A DNA stretch of 64,000 bases from Bacillus sp. AFS073361 (GTDB lineage: Bacteria; Bacillota; Bacilli; Bacillales; Cytobacillaceae), in the NCBI RefSeq assembly GCF_002567005.1, contig NZ_NUZU01000039.1, positions 233,575 through 297,574 on the forward strand, written 5' to 3'. A program made the position numbers and the translations under genes. Below, one piece after another: positions 18,949 through 27,281 of this stretch. Positions within the stretch are counted from its first letter, which is position 1. Each line of letters begins with the position of its first letter. Below the pieces are notes generated by a model. The model worked only from the letters and a program-made list of their open reading frames with translations. It ran no database searches and was not told the origin of the DNA.

Positions 18949-19775
18949 TGGGAAACAGGTATACAGGAAAAACTTTTATAATGGAGATTCTTGCCATCCT
19001 GCTTGGTCTAGCCTTTTTAGTCCCTTTCTATTATGTGATTTCAAACTCCTTGAAACCTTTCGCAGATATTTTATCTAACACCTCAGCCTTGCCGAAGGTT
19101 CTGGAGCTTCAGAACTATGTGAGTGCTTTCGAAAAATTGAACTATCTTAAAGTATTTTCAAACTCTTTAATTGTTACTGTTGTCAGTAATGTAGTTCTTG
19201 TCATCTTTTGTTCGATGGCAGCCTATATGCTGGTTCGAACAAGGAAGAAAATTAGCCATGTGATTTTCATGATATTTGTGGCAGCAATGATCATTCCGTT
19301 TCAATCGATCATGATTCCGCTTATCAAAACAGCCAGTACTTTTGGACTTTTAAATAGCGTATGGGGCCTTGTCATCATGTATCTGGGCTTTGGCTCAGGG
19401 ATGACCATTTTCTTGTATCACGGATTTATTAAAGGGATTCCAGTTGAACTGGAAGAGGCTGCTATCATCGATGGCTGTTCAAGGTTTGGCGTGTTTTGGA
19501 GAATTGTCTTTCCATTATTAAAACCAATTACAGTGACCATTGTGATTTTAAATAGCTTATGGATTTGGAATGACTTCCTATTGCCATCACTTGTGCTTCA
19601 GGATCCGGAATTAAAAACGATTCCTTTAGCAACGTTCTCCTTCTTTGGACAGTATACAAAGCAATGGGATTTGGCATTAGCTGCCTTAGTCATGGGCATT
19701 ATTCCATTATTAATCTTCTTTTTTGCGATGCAAAAACACATTATTAAAGGAATTACTAGTGGCTCTATCAAGTAG
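18948..19775 (+). CDS. ABC sugar permease, MsmG/UgpE type
   Basis: Second permease of the importer, 275 residues, six membrane helices. The EAA loop VELEEAAIIDGCSRFGVFWR (near residue 175) and the C-terminal GITSGSIK ending are typical of MsmG/MalG-like subunits. Translation is coupled to the preceding permease by the one-base TAATG overlap. No ATPase gene follows; a shared MsmX-type subunit is expected. Confidence 0.92.
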   Translation: MGNRYTGKTFIMEILAILLGLAFLVPFYYVISNSLKPFADILSNTSALPKVLELQNYVSAFEKLNYLKVFSNSLIVTVVSNVVLVIFCSMAAYMLVRTRKKISHVIFMIFVAAMIIPFQSIMIPLIKTASTFGLLNSVWGLVIMYLGFGSGMTIFLYHGFIKGIPVELEEAAIIDGCSRFGVFWRIVFPLLKPITVTIVILNSLWIWNDFLLPSLVLQDPELKTIPLATFSFFGQYTKQWDLALAALVMGIIPLLIFFFAMQKHIIKGITSGSIK

Positions 19776-19796
19776 AAAATATACCATAGGAACAAC

Positions 19797-19825
19797 CTCT
19801 GCTGTCTGCATGACAGATAGCAGAG
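19797..19825 (+). other. Intercistronic stem-loop before the binding-protein gene
   Basis: CTCTGCTGTCTG and CAGATAGCAGAG form a 12-bp stem with one mismatch in the 90-base gap between the second permease and the binding-protein gene. No T tract follows. Such stems can protect a 5' end and allow the binding protein to be made in excess. Confidence 0.5.
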
Positions 19826-19865
19826 ACAAATATAAAATAGATTTATATACCAGGAGGGAATTTTA

Positions 19866-21161
19866 ATGGGGATCAAAAAGTATTCTTTACTAGCAGGTGT
19901 TCTATCCGCTTCACTACTATTAGCAACAGCTTGTTCTAGCGACAGTGCATCTACTGATAAAAAAAGCGGCGGGAAAGACGGCAAAGTAGTGGTCGATCTT
20001 TTTAATGGAAAGGTTGAAATTGCCGACCAATTGAAAGCGTTAACAGATCAATATACAAAAGAACATCCCGACGTTACTTTTAATATTGAAACCGTCGGTG
20101 GCGGTGCAGATGGATCTGCAGCATTAAAAGCTAAGTTTGCTTCCAACAAGGCTCCTGATATCTTTGGCAATGGCGGTTATCAAGAGGCTCAAACATGGAA
20201 AGATAAATTCGAGGATTTATCCGATCAGCCGTGGGTAAAAGATGCCTATGAAAATGCCTTAAAGCCAATGACAATCGATGGAAAAATCTACGGACAGCCA
20301 GTAAATATGGAAGGCTATGGCTTTGCTTACAATAAGAAACTATTTGCAAAAGCTGGTATTACAGAACTGCCAAAAACATTTACGGAATTAGAAGCAGCAT
20401 CGAAAAAATTAAAAGCTGCCGGTATTACTCCTTTCTCTGTCGGCTATGCGGAATGGTGGGTTTTAGCAAACCATGGTCTAAACGTACCATTTGCTTACCA
20501 ACAAGCAGATGACGAGAACTACATCCAAGGTTTAAACGAAGGGTCAGCGAAAATCGAAGGCAATAAATACTTCAATGACTACTTCAAGCTTGTTGACTTA
20601 ACGATCAAATATGGCAACAAAAATCCTTTAACAACAGACTACAACACGGAAGTAACCCAATTTGCCAACGGTGAAACGGCAATGATTCAGCAAGGTAACT
20701 GGATTCAACCAATGCTTGATAAACTAAATCCAGGCATGGAAGTTGGCTTTATTCCATTGGCACTTACGGATGATGCTGCTCAGGCAGATAAATTAATGGT
20801 TGACGTTCCAACGAACTGGGTAGTTCATAACAAAGCTCCTGAAGCGGATAAAAAAGCAGCAAAAGATTTCTTAAACTGGATGGTTACCTCTGAAGAAGGG
20901 AAAACAGCTCTAGTTAAGGAGTTCAAGTACATCCCTGCTTTTAAAACAATTGAAGCAAAAGCGGAAGATATTGGACCTCTAGGTGCAGAACTTCAAAAAT
21001 ATTCACAAGAAGGCAAAACCTACTCTTGGCAGTTCATGAAATATCCGGATGGTGCAGGCCAAGAATTTGGAGCTACTCTTCAAGCGTATGTTGGCGGCCA
21101 AAAATCGAAAGCCGAAACAGAAAAAGCTTTAGATGCAACTTGGGCTAAGTTAAAGAAATAG
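19866..21161 (+). CDS. Sugar-binding lipoprotein, MsmE type
   Basis: Extracellular receptor of the importer encoded just upstream. The signal peptide ends in LLLATAC with Cys23 as lipidation site, then a Ser/Asp/Lys/Gly linker. The mature 409-residue fold belongs to family-1 binding proteins (VDLFNGKVEIADQLKALTDQ, APDIFGNGGYQEAQ, MIQQGNWIQPML, KKAAKDFLNWMVTSEEG). AGGAGGGAATTTT precedes the ATG. The binding protein being the last gene, behind a hairpin, differs from the usual first position. The sugar is unknown. Confidence 0.9.
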   Translation: MGIKKYSLLAGVLSASLLLATACSSDSASTDKKSGGKDGKVVVDLFNGKVEIADQLKALTDQYTKEHPDVTFNIETVGGGADGSAALKAKFASNKAPDIFGNGGYQEAQTWKDKFEDLSDQPWVKDAYENALKPMTIDGKIYGQPVNMEGYGFAYNKKLFAKAGITELPKTFTELEAASKKLKAAGITPFSVGYAEWWVLANHGLNVPFAYQQADDENYIQGLNEGSAKIEGNKYFNDYFKLVDLTIKYGNKNPLTTDYNTEVTQFANGETAMIQQGNWIQPMLDKLNPGMEVGFIPLALTDDAAQADKLMVDVPTNWVVHNKAPEADKKAAKDFLNWMVTSEEGKTALVKEFKYIPAFKTIEAKAEDIGPLGAELQKYSQEGKTYSWQFMKYPDGAGQEFGATLQAYVGGQKSKAETEKALDATWAKLKK

Positions 21162-21162
21162 T

Positions 21163-21310
21163 CAGAAAAGCGGAAGCGTCCGTTTAGCGACGTATGGACT
21201 GGAGCGCTCTGACTGAGATAAAGGAAACACGGAGAGCGGAGCGATTCGATGTTGACTTATCGTAGGGAAGAGAGCGAAGTACACTAGTCGCTGGACGCTG
21301 GAGCTGGACA
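21163..21310. repeat. Structured dispersed-repeat-like element
   Basis: About 148 bp, distinctly GC- and purine-rich compared with its flanks, with no reading frame of note. Long-range complementarity joins AGCGTCC (21175-21181) plus AGCGAC (21186-21191) to GTCGCT (21287-21292) plus GGACGCT (21293-21299), and GTCAGA at the left pairs with TCTGAC at 21218. I recognise the wording (GGAAGCG, CGTATGGACTGGAGCG, CTAGTCGCTGGACGCTGGAGCTGGAC) as a family of intergenic repeats seen in Bacillaceae genomes; that recollection is from memory and not checked. Confidence 0.6.
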
Positions 21311-21350
21311 GTAATAATAGTTCAAACACTAAATTTTTCATCTTATAGGC

Positions 21351-21383
21351 AAAGGCTCCTCTCTATCTGAGAAGAGCCTTTTG
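21351..21383. terminator. Intrinsic terminator between convergent genes
   Basis: AAAGGCTC and GAGCCTTTT form an 8-9-bp stem with a 15-base loop. It lies between the importer operon with its repeat (plus) and the globin gene (minus), with only a short T run on each side. Confidence 0.6.
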
Positions 21384-21384
21384 A

Positions 21385-21777
21385 TTATTCACGATCCGGG
21401 CTATTGACCATAATTCCAGCCACTTGCGTTAACCTTTCATAAAAAGCCAGCCCGGCAGGTTGTTGATCAAGTCCAATTTCTTCAAATGCTTCTTTCATGC
21501 AGCGAAGCCAGCATTTTGCCCTTCTAGGCGTTACTTCAAATGGCAGATGTCGATGTCTCATGGCAGGCGGTCCAAACTCCTGACTGTAAAGGGCAGGACC
21601 CCCCAAGAATTGCGGCAAAAACATCCGCTGTTTACGCTTTATTTCTTCCATATCCCCTTCAAACAATGGTCTTAGTTCTGGGTCGGCATATACACGCGGA
21701 TAAAAAGCATTGACCAATTTATCTATTGTTTCTTGCCCGCCTATTTCATCATAGATCGACTTAAAATTGTAATCCAC
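21385..21777 (-). CDS. yjbI: Truncated hemoglobin, group II (YjbI type)
   Basis: Small cytoplasmic heme protein of 130 residues, family-typical length. Visible residues: SIYDEIGGQETIDKLVNAFYPRVYAD with the distal-pocket Tyr, the FLGGP loop, the proximal His in MRHRHLPFEVT, and the W of AKCWLRCM characteristic of group II. In related bacilli this protein is linked to redox and thiol stress near spx/pepF; here it stands alone. It probably binds O2 or NO. Confidence 0.93.
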   Translation of the reverse strand: MDYNFKSIYDEIGGQETIDKLVNAFYPRVYADPELRPLFEGDMEEIKRKQRMFLPQFLGGPALYSQEFGPPAMRHRHLPFEVTPRRAKCWLRCMKEAFEEIGLDQQPAGLAFYERLTQVAGIMVNSPDRE

Positions 21778-21921
21778 TTTTCGTCACCATCCACTATTAA
21801 TTTTCCCTCTGTTTTTGATTATTATAATGTTAAAAAGGATGGTGTTTTGTGATGTAAATCACTATAAATAGCGAAATACAAAAGTTTCGAATCTTAATGC
21901 ATCAGGGTCAGACCGAAACTG

Positions 21922-22308
21922 CTAGAATGGAGCGACCAATTCCACTTTAATACGATCTGGATCTTCGAAAAAAACAGCATAATGAGTATCTCCACCGGCA
22001 AATGGATGTTTATCCTGATAAAGAATATGGACCCCTTTTTCTTTTAATTGCATTGTTATTTGATCGACTTGTTTTCTTGATTCCGCATGAAAAGCAAAAT
22101 GATTAAGCCCAACTCGTGAACGATGGTACGAGACATCCAAAAATCGTTCTTCAGTTTGTACAAAAACAAGATAGGTTTCTCCATCTTTCAAGCTGATACC
22201 CGACTCCCATTTTTGATATGGTTGATATCCTAACTCCATTAAAAACCACTGCCAAAATTCGATCGTTTTGCTTAGATTGGAAACATTAATTTCTATATGG
22301 TGCAGCAT
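21922..22308 (-). CDS. VOC-superfamily (glyoxalase/dioxygenase-fold) protein
   Basis: 128 residues with the two beta-alpha-beta-beta-beta repeats of the vicinal oxygen chelate fold: MLHHIEINVSNLSKTIEFWQWFL at the start and VGLNHFAFHAES in the second half, with metal-ligand candidates His4, His75-region and the Glu of DRIKVELVAPF. The start ATG follows AAGGAGATTAAAACG. Substrate unknown; fosfomycin or glyoxal roles are not supported by any diagnostic residue. Confidence 0.8.
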   Translation of the reverse strand: MLHHIEINVSNLSKTIEFWQWFLMELGYQPYQKWESGISLKDGETYLVFVQTEERFLDVSYHRSRVGLNHFAFHAESRKQVDQITMQLKEKGVHILYQDKHPFAGGDTHYAVFFEDPDRIKVELVAPF

Positions 22309-22329
22309 CGTTTTAATCTCCTTGTCGGC

Positions 22330-23730
22330 TTATCTAAATTTCCCTAGCTCCTCTATGAACGCAGGCCGGCGCATATACTTTTCTCTTAATTCCCCAATTA
22401 GCTTATGCGACTGAATCGTTCCACAGGCATTTTTGTAGGTTTTTATGATGGAACAAACCTTCCGATATTTTTTTCGATCCGTAGCCTCTTCAGCTTCATT
22501 CTCAATGTACTTAATAAACAAGGCAATTACTTCTTCTAAATAATCCTTAATTATATATGGATACAGTTCTGTAATAGTTCGAATATTTTTTTGGCAATAA
22601 ATTAAAAGTTCATCCGTCAATTTCTCCCCTTGTAAAATAGAAAGGTATGCTGAGGGCTGATAATCCATTTTTTTAAATTCAGCTACAGTTTTTTTCAAAA
22701 CGCCCTCCCATTCACTTGTTGTATATAGTTCTTTTAGTTTTATGTAATATGTAAATTCACCTTTGAATAACAGTTTGCTCGCCAATTGTTTTTGTTGTTC
22801 AATATCTCCAAGCAATTCATAGGCTTGGTATCGGTATTCCCGCCACTTATGGACAAGTCCTCGATATTCTTTATCCGCTTCTTCTCCATCCAAACAAAGT
22901 TGAAGTACTTTTTTGAAATCACCTTTTCCTAGTTCATTAACAATTGCCTTTTCACGGAATTCGCTAGATTTTATATTTTTATAGATAAATTCTCCCGCAG
23001 CGGCTGCCCCATCACATCGTTCAATGATTTCAAGCTGAAGTAATTTTATTTGTGTTTTTTCATATCTGTCACTCCAAGAAGATTCAGTTTTCTCAAGAAG
23101 GGTTTCCAACTGTTTTTCTAACTTTTTTCTCAAATCTTTCATAGGAGAATAGTAGGTGCAAATTTTTAATAAAGCATATCGCCAATCACTCCAGCCATCA
23201 TAATGTACTTTTCCGGCTTCTTTCATGATCGCCTCAAAAAGACCTTTCTTCTCTTTTTCATTCAACACGGGCAGACTGGCAATCACCACATCGTCAATTG
23301 TTCGAATCGCCCAATTCATAACATCACCGATCGAACCATTTGAATCATCAGCAAAATTGAGCATTTTTACAACTGGCTGCATGACAACAAGTGATAATAA
23401 AATCGCACTCTCGTATTCACCGTTTTCTACTTTATGCCGCGCTTTTTGGAGGCTCAATTCTGCACCTTGTAATGCAGGACCAACATGACGCCAATCGATA
23501 AACCCTTTTCTTTTTGCCCCATTAATTGATGCAGAAATAAGTTTTTTCGCGGATGAAATTTCGTCTTTATGAGGAGTGTATTTAAATAGTAACTGTTTTT
23601 CAATTTCGGGATAATCTTCTGACAGGTCAAGAATAATCTTAATTAGTTCTTCTTTGTTTTGATTTGATAGGACGGTAATTAAATCGATTTCGCTCGACTG
23701 TGAGGTAGTGTTCGGATTAGATGGACTCAT
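22330..23730 (-). CDS. Helical-repeat protein resembling the C-terminal part of SWIM zinc-finger proteins
   Basis: Soluble, strongly alpha-helical protein of 466 residues. The opening LITVLSNQNKEELIKIILDLSEDYPEIEKQLL resembles the segment that follows the zinc finger in bacterial SWIM-family proteins, but no CxC...CxH motif is present here or upstream, so it is either a finger-less paralogue or a shortened gene. The ATG at 23730 is preceded by seven G; the upstream ATG five codons earlier lies inside that G tract. Function unknown; it follows no partner gene. Confidence 0.6.
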   Translation of the reverse strand: MSPSNPNTTSQSSEIDLITVLSNQNKEELIKIILDLSEDYPEIEKQLLFKYTPHKDEISSAKKLISASINGAKRKGFIDWRHVGPALQGAELSLQKARHKVENGEYESAILLSLVVMQPVVKMLNFADDSNGSIGDVMNWAIRTIDDVVIASLPVLNEKEKKGLFEAIMKEAGKVHYDGWSDWRYALLKICTYYSPMKDLRKKLEKQLETLLEKTESSWSDRYEKTQIKLLQLEIIERCDGAAAAGEFIYKNIKSSEFREKAIVNELGKGDFKKVLQLCLDGEEADKEYRGLVHKWREYRYQAYELLGDIEQQKQLASKLLFKGEFTYYIKLKELYTTSEWEGVLKKTVAEFKKMDYQPSAYLSILQGEKLTDELLIYCQKNIRTITELYPYIIKDYLEEVIALFIKYIENEAEEATDRKKYRKVCSIIKTYKNACGTIQSHKLIGELREKYMRRPAFIEELGKFR

Positions 23731-23888
23731 GATTTCCCCCCCCATGATAATAATTTATTCTAATTGTAACATTTTTCGGTTTGGCGGGCCGATAACATCG
23801 CTTCTACTGAGGTCCACTTTTGTTTATAATCGGTCAGAATTTTCCCCTTTGCTATGATTCAATTAAAAAGATATAGCATAACGAGAAA

Positions 23889-23940
23889 AGGAAACACCAT
23901 ATGAAAACAGCATCTACCCACTGTTTCCCATGGTGTCTCC
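23889..23940 (-). terminator. Terminator of the membrane protein gene
   Basis: On the minus strand ACACCATGGGAAACAG and CTGTTTTCATATGGTGT form a branched-symmetric stem followed by TTTCCTTTTCT. It starts directly at the stop codon of the gene ending at 23940. Confidence 0.6.
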
Positions 23941-24428
23941 TATGAGAATATTCTTTGAAGAAGAGATTTAGGTTTTTTACGCAATCTAGTCACTGTGCTC
24001 TGAAGTCCGTACATGAGCACTGATTTACTCATAAACAAAAGTACCATTTGGTAGGGTCTTAGTCTTATAAGAGAGGCAATTCCTAGTCTTTTTAAAATGT
24101 ACATCCCTGGATAAGCAAAAAGAGTATCAAAAATTAAATTTAAAAATAGGTATCGAATAAAATTACCAAAAGTCCATTTTAAAATCCATAATGAACCGAC
24201 AAAAAATGGCCCCAGCATGAATGGCAATTCGCCAATTACCCTAGGATTTATCCTTTCATAAATCCGCCACCACATTCTTTTTTTTGCGAGAATACTTTCA
24301 ACAGCTACCCAGATGAACATAAATATAGCCCCTGGAAATAAACGCTTAATTGTTCGTTTCCCCATGAACGGCATCGATAACCAAGGCAGGATCATGATAA
24401 CGAGTAAAATCATTTTATTTTTTCTCAT
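23940..24428 (-). CDS. Uncharacterised integral membrane protein
   Basis: 162 residues, basic, with four or five hydrophobic segments (ILLVIMILPWLSMPFMG, FPGAIFMFIWVAVESILA, LPFMLGPFFVGSLWILKW, YLFLNLIFDTLFAYPGMYIL). The conserved-looking WWRIYERINPR motif lies between helices two and three. No catalytic motif or recognised family. Single gene flanked by its own terminator. Confidence 0.7.
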   Translation of the reverse strand: MRKNKMILLVIMILPWLSMPFMGKRTIKRLFPGAIFMFIWVAVESILAKKRMWWRIYERINPRVIGELPFMLGPFFVGSLWILKWTFGNFIRYLFLNLIFDTLFAYPGMYILKRLGIASLIRLRPYQMVLLFMSKSVLMYGLQSTVTRLRKKPKSLLQRIFS

Positions 24429-24662
24429 CTATGTGTGCCAATCCTTTTTCTTTTTAGAATGCACAAAATTGGAAAAAACTATTTATGATTTTATAAAAAT
24501 ATTTTTTTCTTTAAATTGGAATTTCATATAGTAGCTATTTTTTTGTATAAAAAGCAAGTACGAACAGATTTAACGCACTATTTACGATTTATGGTAAAAT
24601 TATGTAGGATGATTATCCGAAAATTCAATTTTGTCATTAGAATTAGGAGGGAGAAATTGAAA

Positions 24663-25187
24663 ATGTTACAACGCCCACTAGTAAATGAGTACCCAGAATA
24701 TTATAAACCGTATGTAACTCTAGTTCCTGATGGTGATCTATTATTACTTTTGAAGGAGCATTTGGTCAAAACAATCGAACTTTTCGAGTCACTATCCGAG
24801 GGGGGTGGCCACTTTCGTTATGCTGAAAATAAATGGAGCATCAAAGAAGTACTGTGCCATATGGCGGATACAGAAAGAATTATGAGTTATCGGCTTCTCC
24901 GCGTTGGACGTGGGGACCAGACCTCTTTGGCGGGTTTTAATGAGAATGATTATGTTCAAGGCTCGCAAATTCATAAATTACCCATAAAAAGTATTCTCGA
25001 AGACTTTATTGCCACTAGAAAAGCTACCCTTACTTTAATTCAAAATATGCCGGAAGAGGCCTGGACAAACATTGGATTTGCCAATAACACAGAAGTCACT
25101 GCCCGTGCCATCGCCTACATTATCGCAGGCCACGCTCTCCATCATTTGAATATTATTAGTGACCGATACCTGCCGTTATTAAAATAG
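24663..25187 (+). CDS. DinB-family (YfiT/four-helix bundle) protein
   Basis: 174 residues of the DinB four-helix bundle, a metal-binding fold often tied to thiol-dependent S-transferases. The metal triad is visible as His in VLCHMADTER and two His in IAGHALHHLNI near the C-terminus, and the WSIKEVLCHM signature is family-typical. AGGAGGGAGAAATTGAAA lies upstream; TTG at 24657 has better spacing than the ATG at 24663, so two extra residues are possible. Substrate unknown. Confidence 0.88.
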   Translation: MLQRPLVNEYPEYYKPYVTLVPDGDLLLLLKEHLVKTIELFESLSEGGGHFRYAENKWSIKEVLCHMADTERIMSYRLLRVGRGDQTSLAGFNENDYVQGSQIHKLPIKSILEDFIATRKATLTLIQNMPEEAWTNIGFANNTEVTARAIAYIIAGHALHHLNIISDRYLPLLK

Positions 25188-25196
25188 ACCAATATC

Positions 25197-25235
25197 GAGT
25201 CCGTGGGAAAATTTATCCTGCGGACTCAATTTTCG
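25197..25235 (+). terminator. Intrinsic terminator after the DinB gene
   Basis: GAGTCCG and CGGACTC enclose a 17-base loop and are followed by AATTTTCG. It begins ten bases after the DinB stop. Confidence 0.65.
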
Positions 25236-25388
25236 TTAATTTTATTGTTGCGAACATAAGTTCTCCGTTTTATAATAGAATTATCGGTAATAATAAGAAG
25301 TGGAACTCTTAAATCAAAATGTCCACAACAGCTATTATCGGATAGAGGTTCTCGAAAAAATAATTTTTTAACTGAGGAGAGGTTAATT

Positions 25389-25814
25389 ATGACATTACGT
25401 TTGATTCCCTATTTTGTGATGGATGGAAATGCGAAGGAAGCCATACAATTCTATGAAAACGCTTTAGATGCACAAGTTCTTTTTTCACAATCTTTCGGAG
25501 AGATGCCAGAAAATCCTGATTTTCCACTACCAGCTGAAGCGAAAGACCGTATAAGTCATGCGACGATTAAAGTGGGCGAAACAGAATTAATGTTTTCCGA
25601 CACTTTCCCTGGCCAACCACATCAAAGCGGTAATCAAGTGACCATCTGTATTTCAACGAACGATGCAGACCAAGCGCATAAATTCTTTGAAGCCCTGCAA
25701 CAAGGCGGCCAAGTAACCATGCCTCTTCAAGAAACTTTTTTCAGCCCGGCATATGGCAGTGTAATCGATAAATTTGGTGTAACCTTCCAAATCTTCACTG
25801 AGGGCAGACAATAA
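25389..25814 (+). CDS. PhnB-like VOC-family protein
   Basis: 141 residues of the PhnB/YjdN branch of the VOC superfamily: LRLIPYFVMDGNAKEAIQFYENAL at the start, SHATIKVGETELMFSD in the middle, and the ending SPAYGSVIDKFGVTFQIFTEG, which is diagnostic for this branch. ATG follows GAGGAGAGGTTAATT. The branch has no settled activity; it is often annotated as a demethylubiquinone methyltransferase, which is doubtful. Own terminator at 25845. Confidence 0.88.
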   Translation: MTLRLIPYFVMDGNAKEAIQFYENALDAQVLFSQSFGEMPENPDFPLPAEAKDRISHATIKVGETELMFSDTFPGQPHQSGNQVTICISTNDADQAHKFFEALQQGGQVTMPLQETFFSPAYGSVIDKFGVTFQIFTEGRQ

Positions 25815-25844
25815 ATTCATACATACACAAGTTGTATTAAGATG

Positions 25845-25876
25845 AACCCGGTCCAAGATGTGACCGGGTTTTTTTG
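25845..25876 (+). terminator. Intrinsic terminator after the PhnB-like gene
   Basis: AACCCGGTC and GACCGGGTT form a 9-bp stem with an 8-base loop followed by seven T in total. Confidence 0.92.
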
Positions 25877-25886
25877 CCATTCTAAC

Positions 25887-25920
25887 AAAAAAACTAATCA
25901 AGCGTGATTAGTTTTTTTAA
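25887..25920. terminator. Bidirectional terminator at the exonuclease 3' end
   Basis: AAAAAAACTAATCA-AGCG-TGATTAGTTTTTTT is a symmetrical hairpin with A and T tracts on both sides. Its right edge overlaps the stop codon of the minus-strand exonuclease gene. Confidence 0.88.
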
Positions 25921-26522
25921 CCCATTTTCGATCGCGAAACGGCTGGCTGATATTTTCTCATTGGGGACTTTTCTAGCACTTCTTGAAGATAATAGATTCC
26001 ATTCGGACTTGTTTTCTTAAGCAGCTCCAACAAGTATGTAATATCATCTAGTGCTCTATGTGTTTGGTAATCTGTAATGTTGTGTGCTTGTAATAGCGTG
26101 AGTAATTTCCCATTGGGAAATCCGTAATTTTTCCAAGGGATATTTCTCATTGTACAGTACCATTTCAGATCGTTAACTTCTGGATACATATGATAAAGAA
26201 AGCTTCGATCGAAGGAGGCATTATGAGCAAACACGGAATCGGCACGATGGAAGTATGTTTTTATTTTTACATCATAAAAGCTTTTCCCTTGAACCATTTC
26301 ATATGGGATTCCATGAACTCGATACGCTGAGTCATAATTATTCCTTGCTGTACGGGAGAGGGGCTCACGTAAAAAGGAATCTTCTTCGATAATATCGATT
26401 ACCTCGCCAGTGTCGGCTCGATAAGAAAATAACTTTAAGGCAAGTTCGATTACTTCATCTTTGGTTGGCCCTAAACCGGTAGTCTCAACATCTAATACTA
26501 ATCCCAATTTTTCTGATCTCAT
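25917..26522 (-). CDS. DEDDh-type 3'-5' exonuclease (DnaQ-like)
   Basis: 201-residue stand-alone exonuclease. Exo I motif LDVETTGLG supplies Asp11 and Glu13, Exo II is NASFDRSFL (Asp), and Exo III HRALDD supplies the His and last Asp of the DEDDh set. Such proteins trim single-stranded DNA or RNA ends; lacking a polymerase or helicase partner here, its substrate cannot be set. It overlaps the terminator at its 3' end. The start ATG has only a weak ribosome site (GGGATGATC). Confidence 0.88.
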   Translation of the reverse strand: MRSEKLGLVLDVETTGLGPTKDEVIELALKLFSYRADTGEVIDIIEEDSFLREPLSRTARNNYDSAYRVHGIPYEMVQGKSFYDVKIKTYFHRADSVFAHNASFDRSFLYHMYPEVNDLKWYCTMRNIPWKNYGFPNGKLLTLLQAHNITDYQTHRALDDITYLLELLKKTSPNGIYYLQEVLEKSPMRKYQPAVSRSKMG

Positions 26523-26693
26523 TTACATGATCATCCCTTAATACTAAACTTTAACCCATTATACCAAAGGTCAATGGAGAACTGCTATCTCCAAAATGTA
26601 CCTTCATGAGTATACTCAAGGGAAGAGGCGCTCCAGAGTGCCCACGACAGGTATTTTCTATGTCTTTGGGCACAATGAACCTTCCTATCGACA

Positions 26694-27269
26694 TTAATTA
26701 ATTCCCTCTTCCATCCCCGCAAGAAATGCCTTGATAATAATCATTAGACTTTCGTTCAAATCCAACGACATCTTGAACCCGCCCTTTTGCTCTAAGGATG
26801 AAAATCCATGTAAAATACTGCGCAAGCCCCTCACAGCATGCAGGGCACGCTCCCCTTCTAAATGATATGCCTGCAAAATCCGAACAGAAAGGTCAACGAT
26901 TTTCGCCCCTGCTTGCTGCACATCCACATCTTCCGGATTCGGTGCAAGTAAGGTAGCCTCATAAATTCCTGGATGCCTACGGGCAAAATCTACATAAGCC
27001 TGACTTACCGCGAGGACAGCTTCGGTGCCTGACACCCCAATTGCTGCATCTGCCACCACTTTATAAAGCATATTGATTCCATAGATCGCCAATTTCTTTC
27101 GTAATCCTGGAAGTCCGTCGAAATGGTTATATAAAGAAGGCGAGCGGATACCTAGTTTCTTCGCAAGGTTTGCTAAGGTAACTTCCTGGATCCCCTGCTG
27201 GTCGGCAAGTTCTCCTGCCGCTTCAATAATAAAAGATAATTCGAGACCGATTTTTGGTCTTGGTGACAT
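26694..27269 (-). CDS. TetR-family repressor with WHG-type C-terminal domain
   Basis: Residues about 1-60 form the TetR helix-turn-helix (VTLANLAKKLGIRSPSLYNHFDGLPGLRKKL). The C-terminal part has the tryptophan-free WHG-like segment ALHAVRGLRSILHGFSSLEQKGGF. The start at the second ATG is favoured by GGGAG eight bases upstream. It is the second gene of a two-gene unit after a metallo-hydrolase (12-base gap). Twin operators at 28006 and 28030 fit autoregulation of the unit. Confidence 0.9.
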   Translation of the reverse strand: MSPRPKIGLELSFIIEAAGELADQQGIQEVTLANLAKKLGIRSPSLYNHFDGLPGLRKKLAIYGINMLYKVVADAAIGVSGTEAVLAVSQAYVDFARRHPGIYEATLLAPNPEDVDVQQAGAKIVDLSVRILQAYHLEGERALHAVRGLRSILHGFSSLEQKGGFKMSLDLNESLMIIIKAFLAGMEEGIN

Positions 27270-27281
27270 TGTCATGACTCC

